From Parvibaculum sp046297875 (GTDB lineage Bacteria > Pseudomonadota > Alphaproteobacteria > Parvibaculales > Parvibaculaceae): a stretch of 64,000 nt of DNA. The translations under genes and the position numbers were made by a program. The notes below the pieces were generated by a model. That model was not told the DNA's origin. It saw nothing but the letters and a program-made list of their open reading frames with translations, and did not search any database. Shown here piece after piece: positions 1-8,729 of this stretch (the stretch's first letter is position 1; every line of letters starts with the position of its first letter). Location of the stretch: positions 62,001 to 126,000 of the forward strand of contig NZ_JBKBHD010000001.1 of assembly GCF_046297875.1 (NCBI RefSeq), read 5' to 3'.

Positions 1-522
1 ACGACGGCGGCAACCGTGTCGCGGCTCGAAACCGCCGACATGACGGTTTCGACCGACTGGCTGGAGCGGCTGGCGGGGGCGCTTGGCGTCGATGTCAGGG
101 AGCTGATCGGCGGGGAGAGCGGGGTTCTAGCCTGTCAGGCGGAACTGCGGCGCGGCGGGCGCGTCGTCACACTTGCCACGGGCATCCCGCTTTCGCCGTC
201 AATGGCGGAGGGTGCGCGGGAGCCGCTTGCCTTTCTCGTCGCGGAAGAGATGGGCCTCTACATGGCGGGCGACATGCTGGTTGCCGACCGGGTACAGGCG
301 GAGGAAGCGGGAGCCCTGCTCGGCCGCGACTGCATCGCCGCGGACATGGAAACGGCGCGGCATTTCGGACGGCTGGTGGAAACCGCGGGCAGGCGATGCG
401 CGATCGTGCCGCCGGAGGCAGGTGCGGCGGCGATCATTCTCAATGAGACGGACTGGGTTGCGCCGGTGGTGGCGCTGCTGCGGCGCTTTCCGCCAGTCAG
501 CCCGCGCCGTTCCGGCAGGTGA
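1..522 (+). CDS. XRE-family transcriptional regulator, 5' truncated
   Basis: The reading frame is open from the first base, so the N-terminus lies outside the window. The first visible residues look like the end of a Cro/C1-type helix-turn-helix (recognition helix TVSRLETADM, then WLERLAGALGVDVRELI), a spacing typical of XRE regulators. The rest (about 130 residues) contains a GDMLVADR stretch that loosely recalls the S24/LexA-like fold, but no Ser/Lys protease dyad is visible, so it would be a sensor-type or degenerate domain. The 3' end overlaps the convergent exported-protein gene by 26 bases. Regulator role is likely; the target is unknown. Confidence 0.6.
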   Translation, partial: TTAATVSRLETADMTVSTDWLERLAGALGVDVRELIGGESGVLACQAELRRGGRVVTLATGIPLSPSMAEGAREPLAFLVAEEMGLYMAGDMLVADRVQAEEAGALLGRDCIAADMETARHFGRLVETAGRRCAIVPPEAGAAAIILNETDWVAPVVALLRRFPPVSPRRSGR

Positions 523-970
523 CGGTCACGCTGGCGGCCTTGTCTTCAGTGCCGCCGCAATCCATGCCCGGAAAGCACATCGGCGCAGGGGCGCCGGCGA
601 AGTGGAAAGCGATATAGGCATCATTGCCGCGCGACGCATCGACAACGCCGGCGAGATGATAGGTTCGGGTCTCGCCGCGCGAGAGCGTCAACACCGTGCC
701 GACCGAAGGGTCGGACAGCGGCACGTAATTTTCACCGTCGAAAGTGATGCTTGCCGTGCCACCGACATCGCCGATGTCGCATTGGGCATGGAGATCGGCG
801 GGGCCTTTTTCCGCACCGGTGATCATGAAGATGGCGCTTTCGCCTTCGGCGAGCTTTGCCTTGCCGCCCTGTAACACGGCATTCGCCTGCGCGGCTGCAG
901 GCGCGAGCGCCAAAACGGCGAAAGACGCGGCAGCCAAGGCCAGACCGCGAAGCGAAACTGAATACGCCAT
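497..970 (-). CDS. Exported protein of unknown function
   Basis: A 157-residue protein with a clear Sec signal peptide: charged start, then LALAAASFAVLALAPAAA and a likely cleavage after AQA near residue 30. The mature part is small and beta-rich, with four cysteines (HAQCDIGD, APMCFPGMDC and TVTCRNG near the C-terminus) that could form disulphides in the periplasm. I do not recognise a family. The start at 970 was chosen because the signal peptide begins there; the frame is open for 20 more codons upstream, and the ribosome site (GGGAG, 13 bases upstream) is weak. Convergent with the XRE gene. Confidence 0.65.
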   Translation of the reverse strand: MAYSVSLRGLALAAASFAVLALAPAAAQANAVLQGGKAKLAEGESAIFMITGAEKGPADLHAQCDIGDVGGTASITFDGENYVPLSDPSVGTVLTLSRGETRTYHLAGVVDASRGNDAYIAFHFAGAPAPMCFPGMDCGGTEDKAASVTVTCRNGAG

Positions 971-1049
971 GACGAAAACGAACTCCCGGCTAGTCCCCCG
1001 GTTCAGTCTGCACCGGGCGCGGGGAGGCAATCAATCCCGTACCGGACGA

Positions 1050-1595
1050 TCAGGCGATGTGAAGATTGGCCCTGCCGGCAAGCGCGTGCGCCTTTTCGGA
1101 CTGCATGAACGCATCGTGCCCCAGCACCATGACGATGCGGCCTTCGCCGTTCACCAGCGGCAGACGCAGCCAGAACTGAAAGATGTTCGGTTGCTGCCAC
1201 GGCGTGAGCGGCACGACGCCCTGTGCCGGACGGCCACCCAGAATGACTTCACGATAGGCGGCATCCCAATATTCGGTCTGATCGCCTAGATCATATTCAT
1301 CGAGGTGATGGCCGGTGATTTCGACACCCAGATAATCGCGAAGACGGGTTCCGGCGAGGCGCACCTTGAGACGCGGCGCATCGCCCTCCACCACTTCGAG
1401 AATGCTGAGGGATGGCAGAAGGCGCCTCAACTCCGCAGGCTGAATGTCGGCGCGCGTCGGATAGCGGCCATCATTCGCCTTGGAGCGCCAATAATCGAAC
1501 AGTTCCTGCTGCTCCGGCACAATCAATTGCGCCCTGATTGCCTGCCCCGTGCCGGTCAGCGGCCTGTCCCCCGAGAAATGGCGGCAAGCCGCCAA
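1050..1595 (-). CDS. PAS_5-family sensor-like protein
   Basis: A 181-residue single-domain protein. The pattern ELFDYWRSKANDGRYPTRADIQP, then LRRLLPSLSILEVV, RLAGTRLRDYLGVEITG and a C-terminal LPLVNGEGRIVMVLGHDAF is characteristic of the PAS_5 family (PF07310) common in alphaproteobacteria. These proteins have a lone PAS fold with no output domain, and their ligands are mostly unknown. It probably acts in the cytoplasm as a small ligand or redox sensor. It is read in the same direction as mucR, 79 bases downstream of it, so co-transcription is possible. Confidence 0.7.
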   Translation of the reverse strand: MAACRHFSGDRPLTGTGQAIRAQLIVPEQQELFDYWRSKANDGRYPTRADIQPAELRRLLPSLSILEVVEGDAPRLKVRLAGTRLRDYLGVEITGHHLDEYDLGDQTEYWDAAYREVILGGRPAQGVVPLTPWQQPNIFQFWLRLPLVNGEGRIVMVLGHDAFMQSEKAHALAGRANLHIA

Positions 1596-1674
1596 AGTGC
1601 CGAATCATCAAGCCTGAGTCTGGTCCGCTATGCGGCGCAGCGCAAGGAGATTGCCGGAGCCGGATAGCGGCATG

Positions 1675-2094
1675 CTATTTCGAACTTCGCCGCGCGTTCT
1701 GTCCGGCCTGGCCGAGTCCCATCTTCTTCGCAAGGCGGGAGCGGGCCTGTGCATAATTGGGGGCGACCATCGGGTAGTCGCGCGGCAGGCCCCATTTCTT
1801 GCGATATTCGTCCGGCGTCAGATTGTAGTGGGTATGGAGATGTCGCTTGAGCGACTTGAACTTCTTGCCGTCCTCCAGACAGATCAGATAGTCCGGCGTG
1901 ATCGACTTGCGGATCGATACGGCAGGTTCAGACTGCGTCTGAACCGGCACCGCGCTACCTGCGGATGCACCATTCAGGGCGGCGAATACTTTGTGGATCA
2001 GACCGGGCAGCTCTTCCGGGGCAATTGAATTGTGTCCGACATAGGCCGAAACGATTTCGGCCGTCATATCGATAAGTTCCGCCTTTTCCGCCAC
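1675..2094 (-). CDS. mucR: MucR/Ros-family zinc-finger transcriptional regulator
   Basis: A 139-residue protein. The prokaryotic zinc finger is intact: Cys72-x2-Asp75-x9-His85-x3-His89 within ICLEDGKKFKSLKRHLHTHY, followed by the conserved TPDEYRKKWGLP and YPMVAPNYAQARS. The N-terminal half (ELIDMTAEIVSAYVGHNSI) is the oligomerisation region of the family. MucR/Ros proteins are H-NS-like silencers in alphaproteobacteria that control exopolysaccharide, motility and cell-cycle genes, and they bind AT-rich DNA. The upstream 300 bases are unusually AT-rich, which fits autoregulation, a known trait of the family. Start codon ATG at 2094. Confidence 0.93.
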   Translation of the reverse strand: MAEKAELIDMTAEIVSAYVGHNSIAPEELPGLIHKVFAALNGASAGSAVPVQTQSEPAVSIRKSITPDYLICLEDGKKFKSLKRHLHTHYNLTPDEYRKKWGLPRDYPMVAPNYAQARSRLAKKMGLGQAGQNARRSSK

Positions 2095-2396
2095 CAGAGC
2101 CTCGTCATATTCGGCGCGCGCCCCTTCTCCGCTTCAGGGAATTCACGCCGCTTATCGAAACAATATTCGCAGATTCTATAACTCTTTGCTCGATTAGCAA
2201 TCAAGCACTCAGTGAAAGACGGACTTCTTTTGCAGCATACGCGACCTATTTTGCCGCATTATAGCCGAATTAGTAGATGCCTGAAAAAGACAAGCGATTT
2301 CATCTCATTCGATACAATATAATTCACGAAGGGAAATGTTCGCGGGCTCCCGTTGCGTCAATCGCGCGGTGTACTTTCGTCATTTCAGACTGAAGA
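2095..2396. promoter_or_regulatory. AT-rich intergenic region upstream of mucR
   Basis: No credible gene in 302 bases. The stretch from about 2155 to 2340 is far richer in A and T than its surroundings, with runs such as TCTATAACTCTTTG and GATACAATATAATTC. It lies upstream of mucR (minus strand) and after the end of the esterase gene, so it most likely holds the mucR promoter. MucR/Ros proteins prefer T-rich sites and repress their own genes, so autoregulation here is a reasonable inference. Confidence 0.45.
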
Positions 2397-3344
2397 TCAA
2401 ATAGCGGAGTTTCGCTCCGCACTATTCCAGCGGGATGACAAATAGTCGCCCATCGCGGCAATCGCCTGCTCGCCTTCTGCAAGCATCTGGTAAAAGGCGT
2501 GCCAGACGTGAATCATGCCGGGCGCGACTTCGAGTTCCACCTCGACGCCGGCCGCCCTTGCACGCGCCGCGAGATCGCGCGAATCATCGAGCAGCACCTC
2601 ATCGTCGCCCACCTGGATCAGCAGGGGCGGCAGGCCGCGAAGATCGGCAAGGTTCGGCGAGGCAAGCGGATTGCGCGCATCGGCCCCCGCGAGATAAGTC
2701 GCGGCAAGCTCCCTGATGCCCGCCGGCGTAATCATCGGGTCTGCCTCGGCACGCGATTCATAGGAGCCGGTGGCGCAGGTGAGGTCGGACCAGGGGCTGA
2801 TGAGCGATGCAGCGGCCGGCATGGGCAGGCCCGCATCCCGCGCGGCAAGAAGCGTTGCCAGCGTGAGGCCGCCGCCCGCGCTGTCGCCCGCGATCGCGAT
2901 GCGCTGCGGCGCATGGCCTTGGCCGAGAAGCCAGCGATAGGCTTTCAACCCGTCATTGACGGCCGCCGGAAACGGGTGCTCAGGCGCGAGCGCGTAATCG
3001 ACGCTGAGAATGCGCGCCCTGGCGTCGAGCGCGAGGCGGCCGGTGATGTGGCGATGCGAAACGGGCGAGCCGATGACATAGCCGCCGCCATGAAAATAGA
3101 GAATCGTGCGCTGCGTTTCCGGCGCGCCGGAAAGCGCCGCCGGCACATGCCACTCGGCATGAAGCCCGCCCAGATCGACCGGCTCGACCGATACGCCCCC
3201 TGGCATCGGAAATTGCTGCGCATTTCCGTCCATCACCTTGCGGCGCTCGGCAAGAGGCAGGTCGCCGCGCTTCGAGCGCTCGCGCACCAGGCTCTTGAGG
3301 CGCTCGATGCTCATGCCGCCCTTTCCTTCCTGCCGATTGGACAT
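2397..3344 (-). CDS. HSL-family alpha/beta hydrolase (esterase/lipase)
   Basis: A 315-residue cytoplasmic esterase of the hormone-sensitive-lipase family (Abhydrolase_3). The oxyanion motif HGGGY is at residues 85-89, the nucleophile elbow GDSAGG at 153-158 (Ser155), the acidic member probably sits in GDDEVLLDD, and the catalytic His is in GMIHVWHAF near the C-terminus. The family hydrolyses short acyl esters. Two starts are plausible: ATG 3344 (GGGAGAGG just upstream) and ATG 3314 (AGGAAAGG upstream); the longer one is reported. No operon partner. Confidence 0.88.
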   Translation of the reverse strand: MSNRQEGKGGMSIERLKSLVRERSKRGDLPLAERRKVMDGNAQQFPMPGGVSVEPVDLGGLHAEWHVPAALSGAPETQRTILYFHGGGYVIGSPVSHRHITGRLALDARARILSVDYALAPEHPFPAAVNDGLKAYRWLLGQGHAPQRIAIAGDSAGGGLTLATLLAARDAGLPMPAAASLISPWSDLTCATGSYESRAEADPMITPAGIRELAATYLAGADARNPLASPNLADLRGLPPLLIQVGDDEVLLDDSRDLAARARAAGVEVELEVAPGMIHVWHAFYQMLAEGEQAIAAMGDYLSSRWNSAERNSAI

Positions 3345-3429
3345 TCGCCTCTCCCTGTGTTCGGATTCTCTTGTCGATTCGCGCGTGGCGAGCCGTGGGT
3401 TGCAGGGATCGTAGCAGGCGGCGAAGATA

Positions 3430-3753
3430 GTGCAGCCGGAAAATCAATATGAAGCGGCGGCTGCCGAATTCGGGGACCGGAATTTGGACATGCCGGACAT
3501 GGCCGTGACGATGCAGGCACAGGATGGTGCGGCGCAAGGCGATGTCACCTATTCGCGCGCCGCTTACGATATTTTCCTGCGCCTCGATGCGGAGCGCCGT
3601 GCGCTTGTCCGGCTGGCGGCGTCCGCGGAAGCAAAACGCGAGATCGCACCGGGTCTTTTCAGCAGCGATGCAGGACCGGGATTGCGCGTCGTCTTCATCC
3701 GCGATGCAGGACGAACGTCGGTCCTTGCGCTGACCGGCAGGAGCGCGGCATGA
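3430..3753 (+). CDS. Putative RelE/ParE-like toxin
   Basis: A 107-residue protein. The middle VTYSRAAYDIFLRLDAERRALVRLAASA resembles the N-terminal strand plus helical hairpin of RelE/ParE toxins, and GLRVVFIRDAGRTSVLALTGR resembles their last beta strands ending in the usual G-R. An N-terminal extension of about 35 residues is atypical. The stop overlaps the start of the next gene (ATGA at 3750-3753), and that gene encodes an HTH protein, the usual toxin-first HigBA-like arrangement. Toxin activity is inference; the match is by pattern only. Confidence 0.5.
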   Translation: MQPENQYEAAAAEFGDRNLDMPDMAVTMQAQDGAAQGDVTYSRAAYDIFLRLDAERRALVRLAASAEAKREIAPGLFSSDAGPGLRVVFIRDAGRTSVLALTGRSAA

Positions 3754-4541
3754 GCAGCACACGAAAAGACCATCAGAAGATAACCGGCGCCGACGGCGAG
3801 ACGATGTTCGTGGTAGTGCCTGCGGGCGACTACGAGGCGCTTTGCCGGGCGGCCGACGACATTGAGGATCTGCGCGCCGCCGGGGCGACTCTTGCGCTCG
3901 GATCGGAAGGTCCGGCGCCAGTGCCCGCCATCGTTGCGCACCGGATCGCCGATGGCGAGAACCCTGTCCGGGTCTGGCGGGAATATCGCGGCATGAAGGC
4001 AATCGAACTGGCGCGCGCCGCAGCCATGAGCGCGCCCTATCTGTCCGAAATCGAAACCGGCAAGAAGGATGGCACCTTCCGCACCATGGCGGCGATTGCG
4101 CGTGTGCTGTCCGTGTCGCTCGACGATCTTGCGCCGCCGGCCGACGAGGAAGACCGGCGCGCCCGCGAAAGGGCAGCGATGCTTGACGGCATCCATGCGC
4201 AGATCAGAAAGATCGTTGCGCTCGTTACCGGCCCATCGGATTTCAACACGGCTGCGGTGCGCCGCGCGGTGACAACGCTTGCCGCCGATGCCGTATCGCT
4301 CAAGGCCGACGGTCTCGGGTCGCAGGACTGGCTCGACGGCATTCTGGATGGTGTGCGCGCCATTCTCGATCTCGTCGACCGGGCGGAAGGCGACATTATC
4401 GGCACGGCGCGGCAGGCGCGGCGCGAGCTGGAGGAGATCGTCTCGGGGCCGGATTTCAGACCGATGCCAAACGTGAGCGACGACACCGCATTTGAAGGTG
4501 GTTCGGTCGTGAGCTTTGCGCCATCAAGCGCGGCGGAATAG
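3750..4541 (+). CDS. HTH-domain protein, probable antitoxin partner, with long C-terminal extension
   Basis: A 263-residue protein. Residues 10-45 (ITGADGETMFVVVPAGDYEALCRAADD) look like the Phd/YefM-type N-terminal strand-helix region. A Cro/C1 helix-turn-helix follows at about 70-130 (VWREYRGMKAIELARAAAMSAPYLSEIETGK is split here for length: see ELARAAAMSAPYLSEIETGK), ending in LSVSLDDLAPP. Such antitoxins usually stop near there; this one has about 130 further residues, largely helical (IHAQIRKIVALV, WLDGILDGVRAILDLVDRA), of unknown role. Translationally coupled to the RelE-like gene by a 4-base overlap. Confidence 0.65.
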   Translation: MSSTRKDHQKITGADGETMFVVVPAGDYEALCRAADDIEDLRAAGATLALGSEGPAPVPAIVAHRIADGENPVRVWREYRGMKAIELARAAAMSAPYLSEIETGKKDGTFRTMAAIARVLSVSLDDLAPPADEEDRRARERAAMLDGIHAQIRKIVALVTGPSDFNTAAVRRAVTTLAADAVSLKADGLGSQDWLDGILDGVRAILDLVDRAEGDIIGTARQARRELEEIVSGPDFRPMPNVSDDTAFEGGSVVSFAPSSAAE

Positions 4542-4544
4542 GCG

Positions 4545-5627
4545 TCAGGTTTCTGCCACACCGGACGGCAGAACTTCGTTCGCGAGCGCCGTATCCCAGC
4601 AATGCAGCGCAAGATCGGCACGGTCGGTCGAAATCGCGTCGTACAATTCGCCGATCCGTTCCAGATCGCCCTTGGCGGGCAGGCCGCCGCCTTTTCGCAT
4701 GTCGACCGCCATCACGATCAGATCGCCGAATTCCTTGCGGTTCATGCCGACCGCCTTCGCGAAGACCGCGAGAGGTTCGCCGCCGTGATCGCTCAGAATG
4801 CGGAACATGGTCTCGGGGCGAATATTCGCTTCCATCGCGAGGCTGCCCGAGAAATCGTCGATACCGGGACCGAAGAGCCGCGCGAGACGGGCCTTTGGGA
4901 CCGGCGCCGGGCGGCGGACGACCGACAGGGCGATATCGAGCGGAGTGTCGGCGAAGGTAGCCGCCAGAAGATCTTCCATCGCCTCATGAATATTCTGCCG
5001 CTCGACGGTGAAGCGGTTGAGGATTTCGAGACGCATTGACGATGGCACCCACCAGAACATGAGCTGCGCGAGGCGGAGCGTGAGTTCGGAACGCGCGAGC
5101 AGCGGAGCCTGCAGCTCCGGCTCGGCGGCGCTGCGGCGGGCCAGCGTTTCGACGGCACGGTGAGAGAGTTGCGAGGTGCGGTTCTCAAGCAGCGAAACGA
5201 TGAGCGGCGTATCGCCCAGTTCGATCAATACATCGGCGACGGCGCTGGAAAGATCGCGGCGCGCGGCAAGCAGGGCTCGATGTTCGTCCATACCTTCGCG
5301 CGCGACATGCACGAGGTCGCCATCCTTCAGCAGCAGACTTTCGGTGAGGATCGGGCGGGCGATTTCCGTCTTGTCGAATGCGAGCGCGAGCGCGAGTTCG
5401 CGCGGCCCCTCGACCTGCGGCGCGAGGCGCTCGGCGAGACGAAGACGCGCGGTGTCGTCGAGCCGCGTCGCAGCATAGGCGAGCACGCTGTCGAGGACAC
5501 TGCGTTCCTGCGGCGAGGTGAGCGAGGCAGGAAGCAGCGCAACATCGGTGAGGCGGCGCAGTGCCGCTTCCCTTGTGCGTTGCCCATCCTCGGCCCTGGC
5601 CGCCATGCTGTAGCTTTCAAGCGCCAT
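4545..5627 (-). CDS. DUF2336 domain-containing protein
   Basis: A 360-residue, mostly helical protein of the alphaproteobacterial DUF2336 family (PF10098). The visible pattern is a series of helical pairs resembling HEAT-type repeats: LTDVALLPASLTSPQERSVL, ELALALAFDKTEIARPILTES, and the family-typical DLVHVAREGMDEHRALLAAR followed by VADVLIELGDTPLIVSLLEN. No catalytic motif or membrane segment. Function is unknown; some members occur near two-component or motility genes, but nothing here says so. It converges on the HTH gene with 3 bases between the stops. Confidence 0.8.
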   Translation of the reverse strand: MALESYSMAARAEDGQRTREAALRRLTDVALLPASLTSPQERSVLDSVLAYAATRLDDTARLRLAERLAPQVEGPRELALALAFDKTEIARPILTESLLLKDGDLVHVAREGMDEHRALLAARRDLSSAVADVLIELGDTPLIVSLLENRTSQLSHRAVETLARRSAAEPELQAPLLARSELTLRLAQLMFWWVPSSMRLEILNRFTVERQNIHEAMEDLLAATFADTPLDIALSVVRRPAPVPKARLARLFGPGIDDFSGSLAMEANIRPETMFRILSDHGGEPLAVFAKAVGMNRKEFGDLIVMAVDMRKGGGLPAKGDLERIGELYDAISTDRADLALHCWDTALANEVLPSGVAET

Positions 5628-5787
5628 TACGCAGATCCCGTAAATTCCGGCTGCCTGCCGGAAGGGCTATCTCACCATCCCGGTCTTAACGCTCCGTAAA
5701 GCATGAGGCAGATCGAGGTTCTCCTTTGCGGTTGGAGGCCGTAGCCCTATCCTCGCCGGGACCGCCTTCAGACGGAGCCTGCCTTTC

Positions 5788-6093
5788 ATGCCGCGCCTTT
5801 TCCGCCTATCCATGCCGCTTTTCCTCGCCGTACTGCTCGCGGGCTGCGGCATGGGCAAGAGCGAATATGCCGATGAGCCGAACTACAAGGCCGGCTATTC
5901 CGATGGCTGCTGGACGGCGACTTCCCAGGTGCCGGGCGACCCTTCGACCATCACCCGCAACGAGGAAGCCTGGAAAGCCGACAAGGCCTATAATGCGGGC
6001 TGGCGGTCGGGCTATTCCGCCTGCCGCATCCGCGAGAGCGGCGGCTCGATGGACATGCCCGACACGAGCGGCCGCGGCACCGGCCCCCGATAA
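5788..6093 (+). CDS. Small lipoprotein with Gly-Tyr-rich repeats
   Basis: A 101-residue protein with a type II signal peptide: positively charged start, hydrophobic LSMPLFLAVL and the lipobox LLAGC (Cys near residue 20), so it should be lipid-anchored. The mature part has two similar segments, YKAGYSDGC and YNAGWRSGYSAC, each ending in Cys, suggesting a disulphide-bonded internal duplication. The family is not recognised. It is followed 16 bases later by a small membrane protein in the same direction, so the two are probably one operon. Confidence 0.75.
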   Translation: MPRLFRLSMPLFLAVLLAGCGMGKSEYADEPNYKAGYSDGCWTATSQVPGDPSTITRNEEAWKADKAYNAGWRSGYSACRIRESGGSMDMPDTSGRGTGPR

Positions 6094-6109
6094 TCAGACA
6101 GGAGCCTTC

Positions 6110-6379
6110 ATGCGCCTCATTCTCGGATTGATCGTTCTCGCCCTGATCGCCGTCATCGCCGTGCCGGTGGCCTATTACGGCGAGGTCGACCCCTGCCGGA
6201 TGCTCGCCAAGGACATGGCACATGAAGCCTATGGGCCGCTTGCGGAACTCGTCGGCAACGACCCCGACGACGTGCCGGCCAGCATGGAAAGTTCCATGCG
6301 TCTGGTGACGAGCCAGATGACAGGCCGCGAATGCGCCGATTCCCTTTGGGAGCGGTGGACGAAATCAAGGGAACGCTAG
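6110..6379 (+). CDS. Small membrane-anchored protein of unknown function
   Basis: An 89-residue protein starting at ATG 6110, preceded by CAGGAG at good spacing. Residues 2-24 (RLILGLIVLALIAVIAVPVA) form an uncleaved anchor or signal sequence. The remaining 65 residues are soluble and probably periplasmic, with two cysteines (DPCRMLAKDM and GRECADSLWERW). The upstream lipoprotein also has a pair of cysteines in its mature part, so the two could act together in the envelope; this is inference. The gene ends inside the last codons of the convergent oxidoreductase gene. Confidence 0.65.
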   Translation: MRLILGLIVLALIAVIAVPVAYYGEVDPCRMLAKDMAHEAYGPLAELVGNDPDDVPASMESSMRLVTSQMTGRECADSLWERWTKSRER

Positions 6380-7521
6380 GCGCTCTTCCTCGCCTTTTCG
6401 GCAAGGGCGGCCGGCACGGGCTCCGGCTTGACCGGATCCGATGGATCGGCGATCTCGCGCCAATGGGTGCCGGGAATTTCCTCGATCAGCGCTGCGCCCG
6501 CGATGGCGAAGGGGAGCTGGAAGCCGGGCTTGGCTGCCGCCTGCACCGCACGGCGCGCAAGCAGCACCGCTGCCTCCGCCGAATAGATATGAGCCTCGGG
6601 TGTCTCGAGCCGCGCGCAGAAGCGAATCCCCTCCGGCGTGCGCGCCTCGCCCCAGACCACGGCACGGCCGTTTTTCAGTTCAGCCGATGTCGGCGAGAGC
6701 CGGCCTTTCGACACTCTGCGCTCGAGCCGTTTCACGCCCCAGCCGCGCCGGAACAGACGCATGGCTATGCGGCCCTTGGCGAAAACGCGGGCGGCGCGCT
6801 CCGGCAGCACCTCGTAACTCTCCATCGTGGAATAGGTGCCGCGATGGCGCATGCCTGTCGCCTCGCCGCGCCAGGGCGCAAGCCATGCCGTTTCCGGGCC
6901 ATCGCCGAAATCGACCTCGATGCTGCGCTCCCCCGCCCGCGCCGGTGCGAACTGGCCGTTCTTCATCGTTTCGCCATCGGCCGTCAGGGCGGCCACGAGG
7001 CGCCGTGCCTCGGGCAGTGTCGGCGCGCCGCGCTTCACCGCAATAGTGACGGCGCGCGCGCCGCGCAGGATTTGGGCCAGACGTTCGGCCACCGTGTCGA
7101 TCGCCGCATAATCGAAGCCCGCGCCCGCCATCACCATGACATTGGCGCGCTTGGCCACTTCGTCATGCGCGGCAATGGCGGCGATCTGCGTCCGCTCGCT
7201 CGTCATGTCGATATAATGGGTGCTGGTCGCAAGGCAGGCGTCGATCAGCGACAGGAGGTCGCCGCCTTCGAGCGGGCCGCAATTCACGACGACGCCGACA
7301 TCGTCGAGCTGTGCCGCGATGCGCGCCTTGTCGCCAAGCGTGAAGGTGCGCGGCTCAGCAAGCGCGTTATCCGCTTCCTTTGCGACCGCCGCCGCATGCT
7401 GCGCGACGCCGGCGATGTTCCGCCCGGCGGCGACATGGGAAATGCCACGGCGCATGGCGGCGCGCGAGGCGAGCGCGCCCATGAAACTGTCGACGCCGTA
7501 GATCATTATGCGCGATTTCAT
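6376..7521 (-). CDS. Saccharopine dehydrogenase-like NAD(P)-binding oxidoreductase
   Basis: A 381-residue protein with an N-terminal Rossmann fold (MIYGVDSFMGALASRAA, then VAAGRN) and the saccharopine-dehydrogenase-type core DVGVVVNCGPLEGGDLLSLIDACL, HYIDMTSE and MAGAGFDYAAIDTVAERLA. Relatives include trans-acting enoyl reductases for lipid assembly and many proteins of unknown substrate. The start at 7521 was chosen because the nucleotide-binding strand begins just after it and GGGGCGGG lies upstream; the frame is open 26 codons further. Probably cytoplasmic; substrate unknown. Confidence 0.75.
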   Translation of the reverse strand: MKSRIMIYGVDSFMGALASRAAMRRGISHVAAGRNIAGVAQHAAAVAKEADNALAEPRTFTLGDKARIAAQLDDVGVVVNCGPLEGGDLLSLIDACLATSTHYIDMTSERTQIAAIAAHDEVAKRANVMVMAGAGFDYAAIDTVAERLAQILRGARAVTIAVKRGAPTLPEARRLVAALTADGETMKNGQFAPARAGERSIEVDFGDGPETAWLAPWRGEATGMRHRGTYSTMESYEVLPERAARVFAKGRIAMRLFRRGWGVKRLERRVSKGRLSPTSAELKNGRAVVWGEARTPEGIRFCARLETPEAHIYSAEAAVLLARRAVQAAAKPGFQLPFAIAGAALIEEIPGTHWREIADPSDPVKPEPVPAALAEKARKSA

Positions 7522-7793
7522 TTTCCCGCCCCTGAACGGGCTGCTCCGCTCCCGTCGTCGTATTATTGTTACGGAGAGGAAGCGCCAGCCGCAACGCAAA
7601 GCGGGCGCCGAAGCGCCGCCCGGCGCGACTTGTTGCCGGTAATGTTAATTTCTGGCACCAGACCCGGCGCCCTGCCGCCCCGCCCTTGCGAAAAGAATCA
7701 TTTTCCCGCCCCCAAAAAGGGTTTAATTCAAACCAACCATCCCCATATGGTCGTGACCCGCATTTCCGCTTCCCCGCCGGACCCATAATTCCG

Positions 7794-8729
7794 ATGCATG
7801 TACCTGTTCCCGCGATCGAGGTTCGTGGCCTCGCCAAAACCTATCCCGACGGCTTCCAGGCGCTGAAAGGCGTCGATCTTGATATTCATTCCGGCGAAAT
7901 CTTCGCGCTGCTCGGGCCGAACGGCGCCGGCAAGACGACGCTCATCAGCATCGTCTGCGGCATCGTCAATCCGAGCGCGGGGAGTGTCCGCGTGTCCGGC
8001 CACGACATCATCCGCGACTTCCGAGCGGCGCGTTCGCTGATCGGTCTCGTACCGCAGGAACTCACCGTCGAATCCTTCGAAAGCGTGATGGCGACCGTGA
8101 AGTTCAGCCGCGGGCTGTTCGGCAGGAAGCGCGACGACGCGCATATCGAAAAGGTGCTGCGCGATCTGTCGCTCTGGGAAAAGCGCGACAACCGCGTGAT
8201 GGAACTTTCGGGCGGCATGAAGCGCCGGGTGATGATCGCCAAGGCGCTGGCGCATGAGCCGAAGATCCTGTTTCTCGACGAGCCGACGGCGGGGGTCGAT
8301 GTGGAGCTTCGCCGCGACATGTGGGAGATGGTGCGGCGGCTGCGCGAAAGCGGCGTCACCATCATCCTGACCACGCATTACATCGAAGAAGCCGAGGAGA
8401 TGGCGGACCGGATCGGCGTCATCAATCATGGCGAGCTGGTGCTGGTGGAGGAAAAGAACCGGCTGATGAAGCAGCTGGGGCGCAAGGAACTTTCGGTTCA
8501 TCTCCAATCGCCGCTTGAGGCTATTCCCACAGCGCTTGCCGGGCGGCCGCTCGAACTCGCCGATGGCGGGCATACGCTCGTCTACAGTTTCGACGCGCGG
8601 GCGGAAGAGAGCGGCATTCCCGAACTCCTGAAAGCGCTCGGTGAAAACGGCATCGACTTCCGCGACCTGCGGACGCGGGAAAGCTCGCTCGAGGAAATCT
8701 TCGTCAATCTGGTGAGGGCGCGCGCATGA
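7794..8729 (+). CDS. ABC-2 type exporter, ATP-binding protein
   Basis: A 311-residue ABC ATPase of the DrrA/NodI type. Walker A is GPNGAGKT at residues 41-48, the signature LSGGMKRR near 138, Walker B ILFLDEPTAGVD near 158, and the switch His in TTHYIEEAE. The C-terminal 90 residues are the regulatory tail common in this subfamily (DFRDLRTRESSLEEIFVNL). Start ATG 7794 places the first strand correctly. The stop overlaps the permease start (ATGA), so the two are co-translated. Such pairs export lipids, polysaccharides or drugs; the substrate cannot be read from the sequence. Confidence 0.9.
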   Translation: MHVPVPAIEVRGLAKTYPDGFQALKGVDLDIHSGEIFALLGPNGAGKTTLISIVCGIVNPSAGSVRVSGHDIIRDFRAARSLIGLVPQELTVESFESVMATVKFSRGLFGRKRDDAHIEKVLRDLSLWEKRDNRVMELSGGMKRRVMIAKALAHEPKILFLDEPTAGVDVELRRDMWEMVRRLRESGVTIILTTHYIEEAEEMADRIGVINHGELVLVEEKNRLMKQLGRKELSVHLQSPLEAIPTALAGRPLELADGGHTLVYSFDARAEESGIPELLKALGENGIDFRDLRTRESSLEEIFVNLVRARA

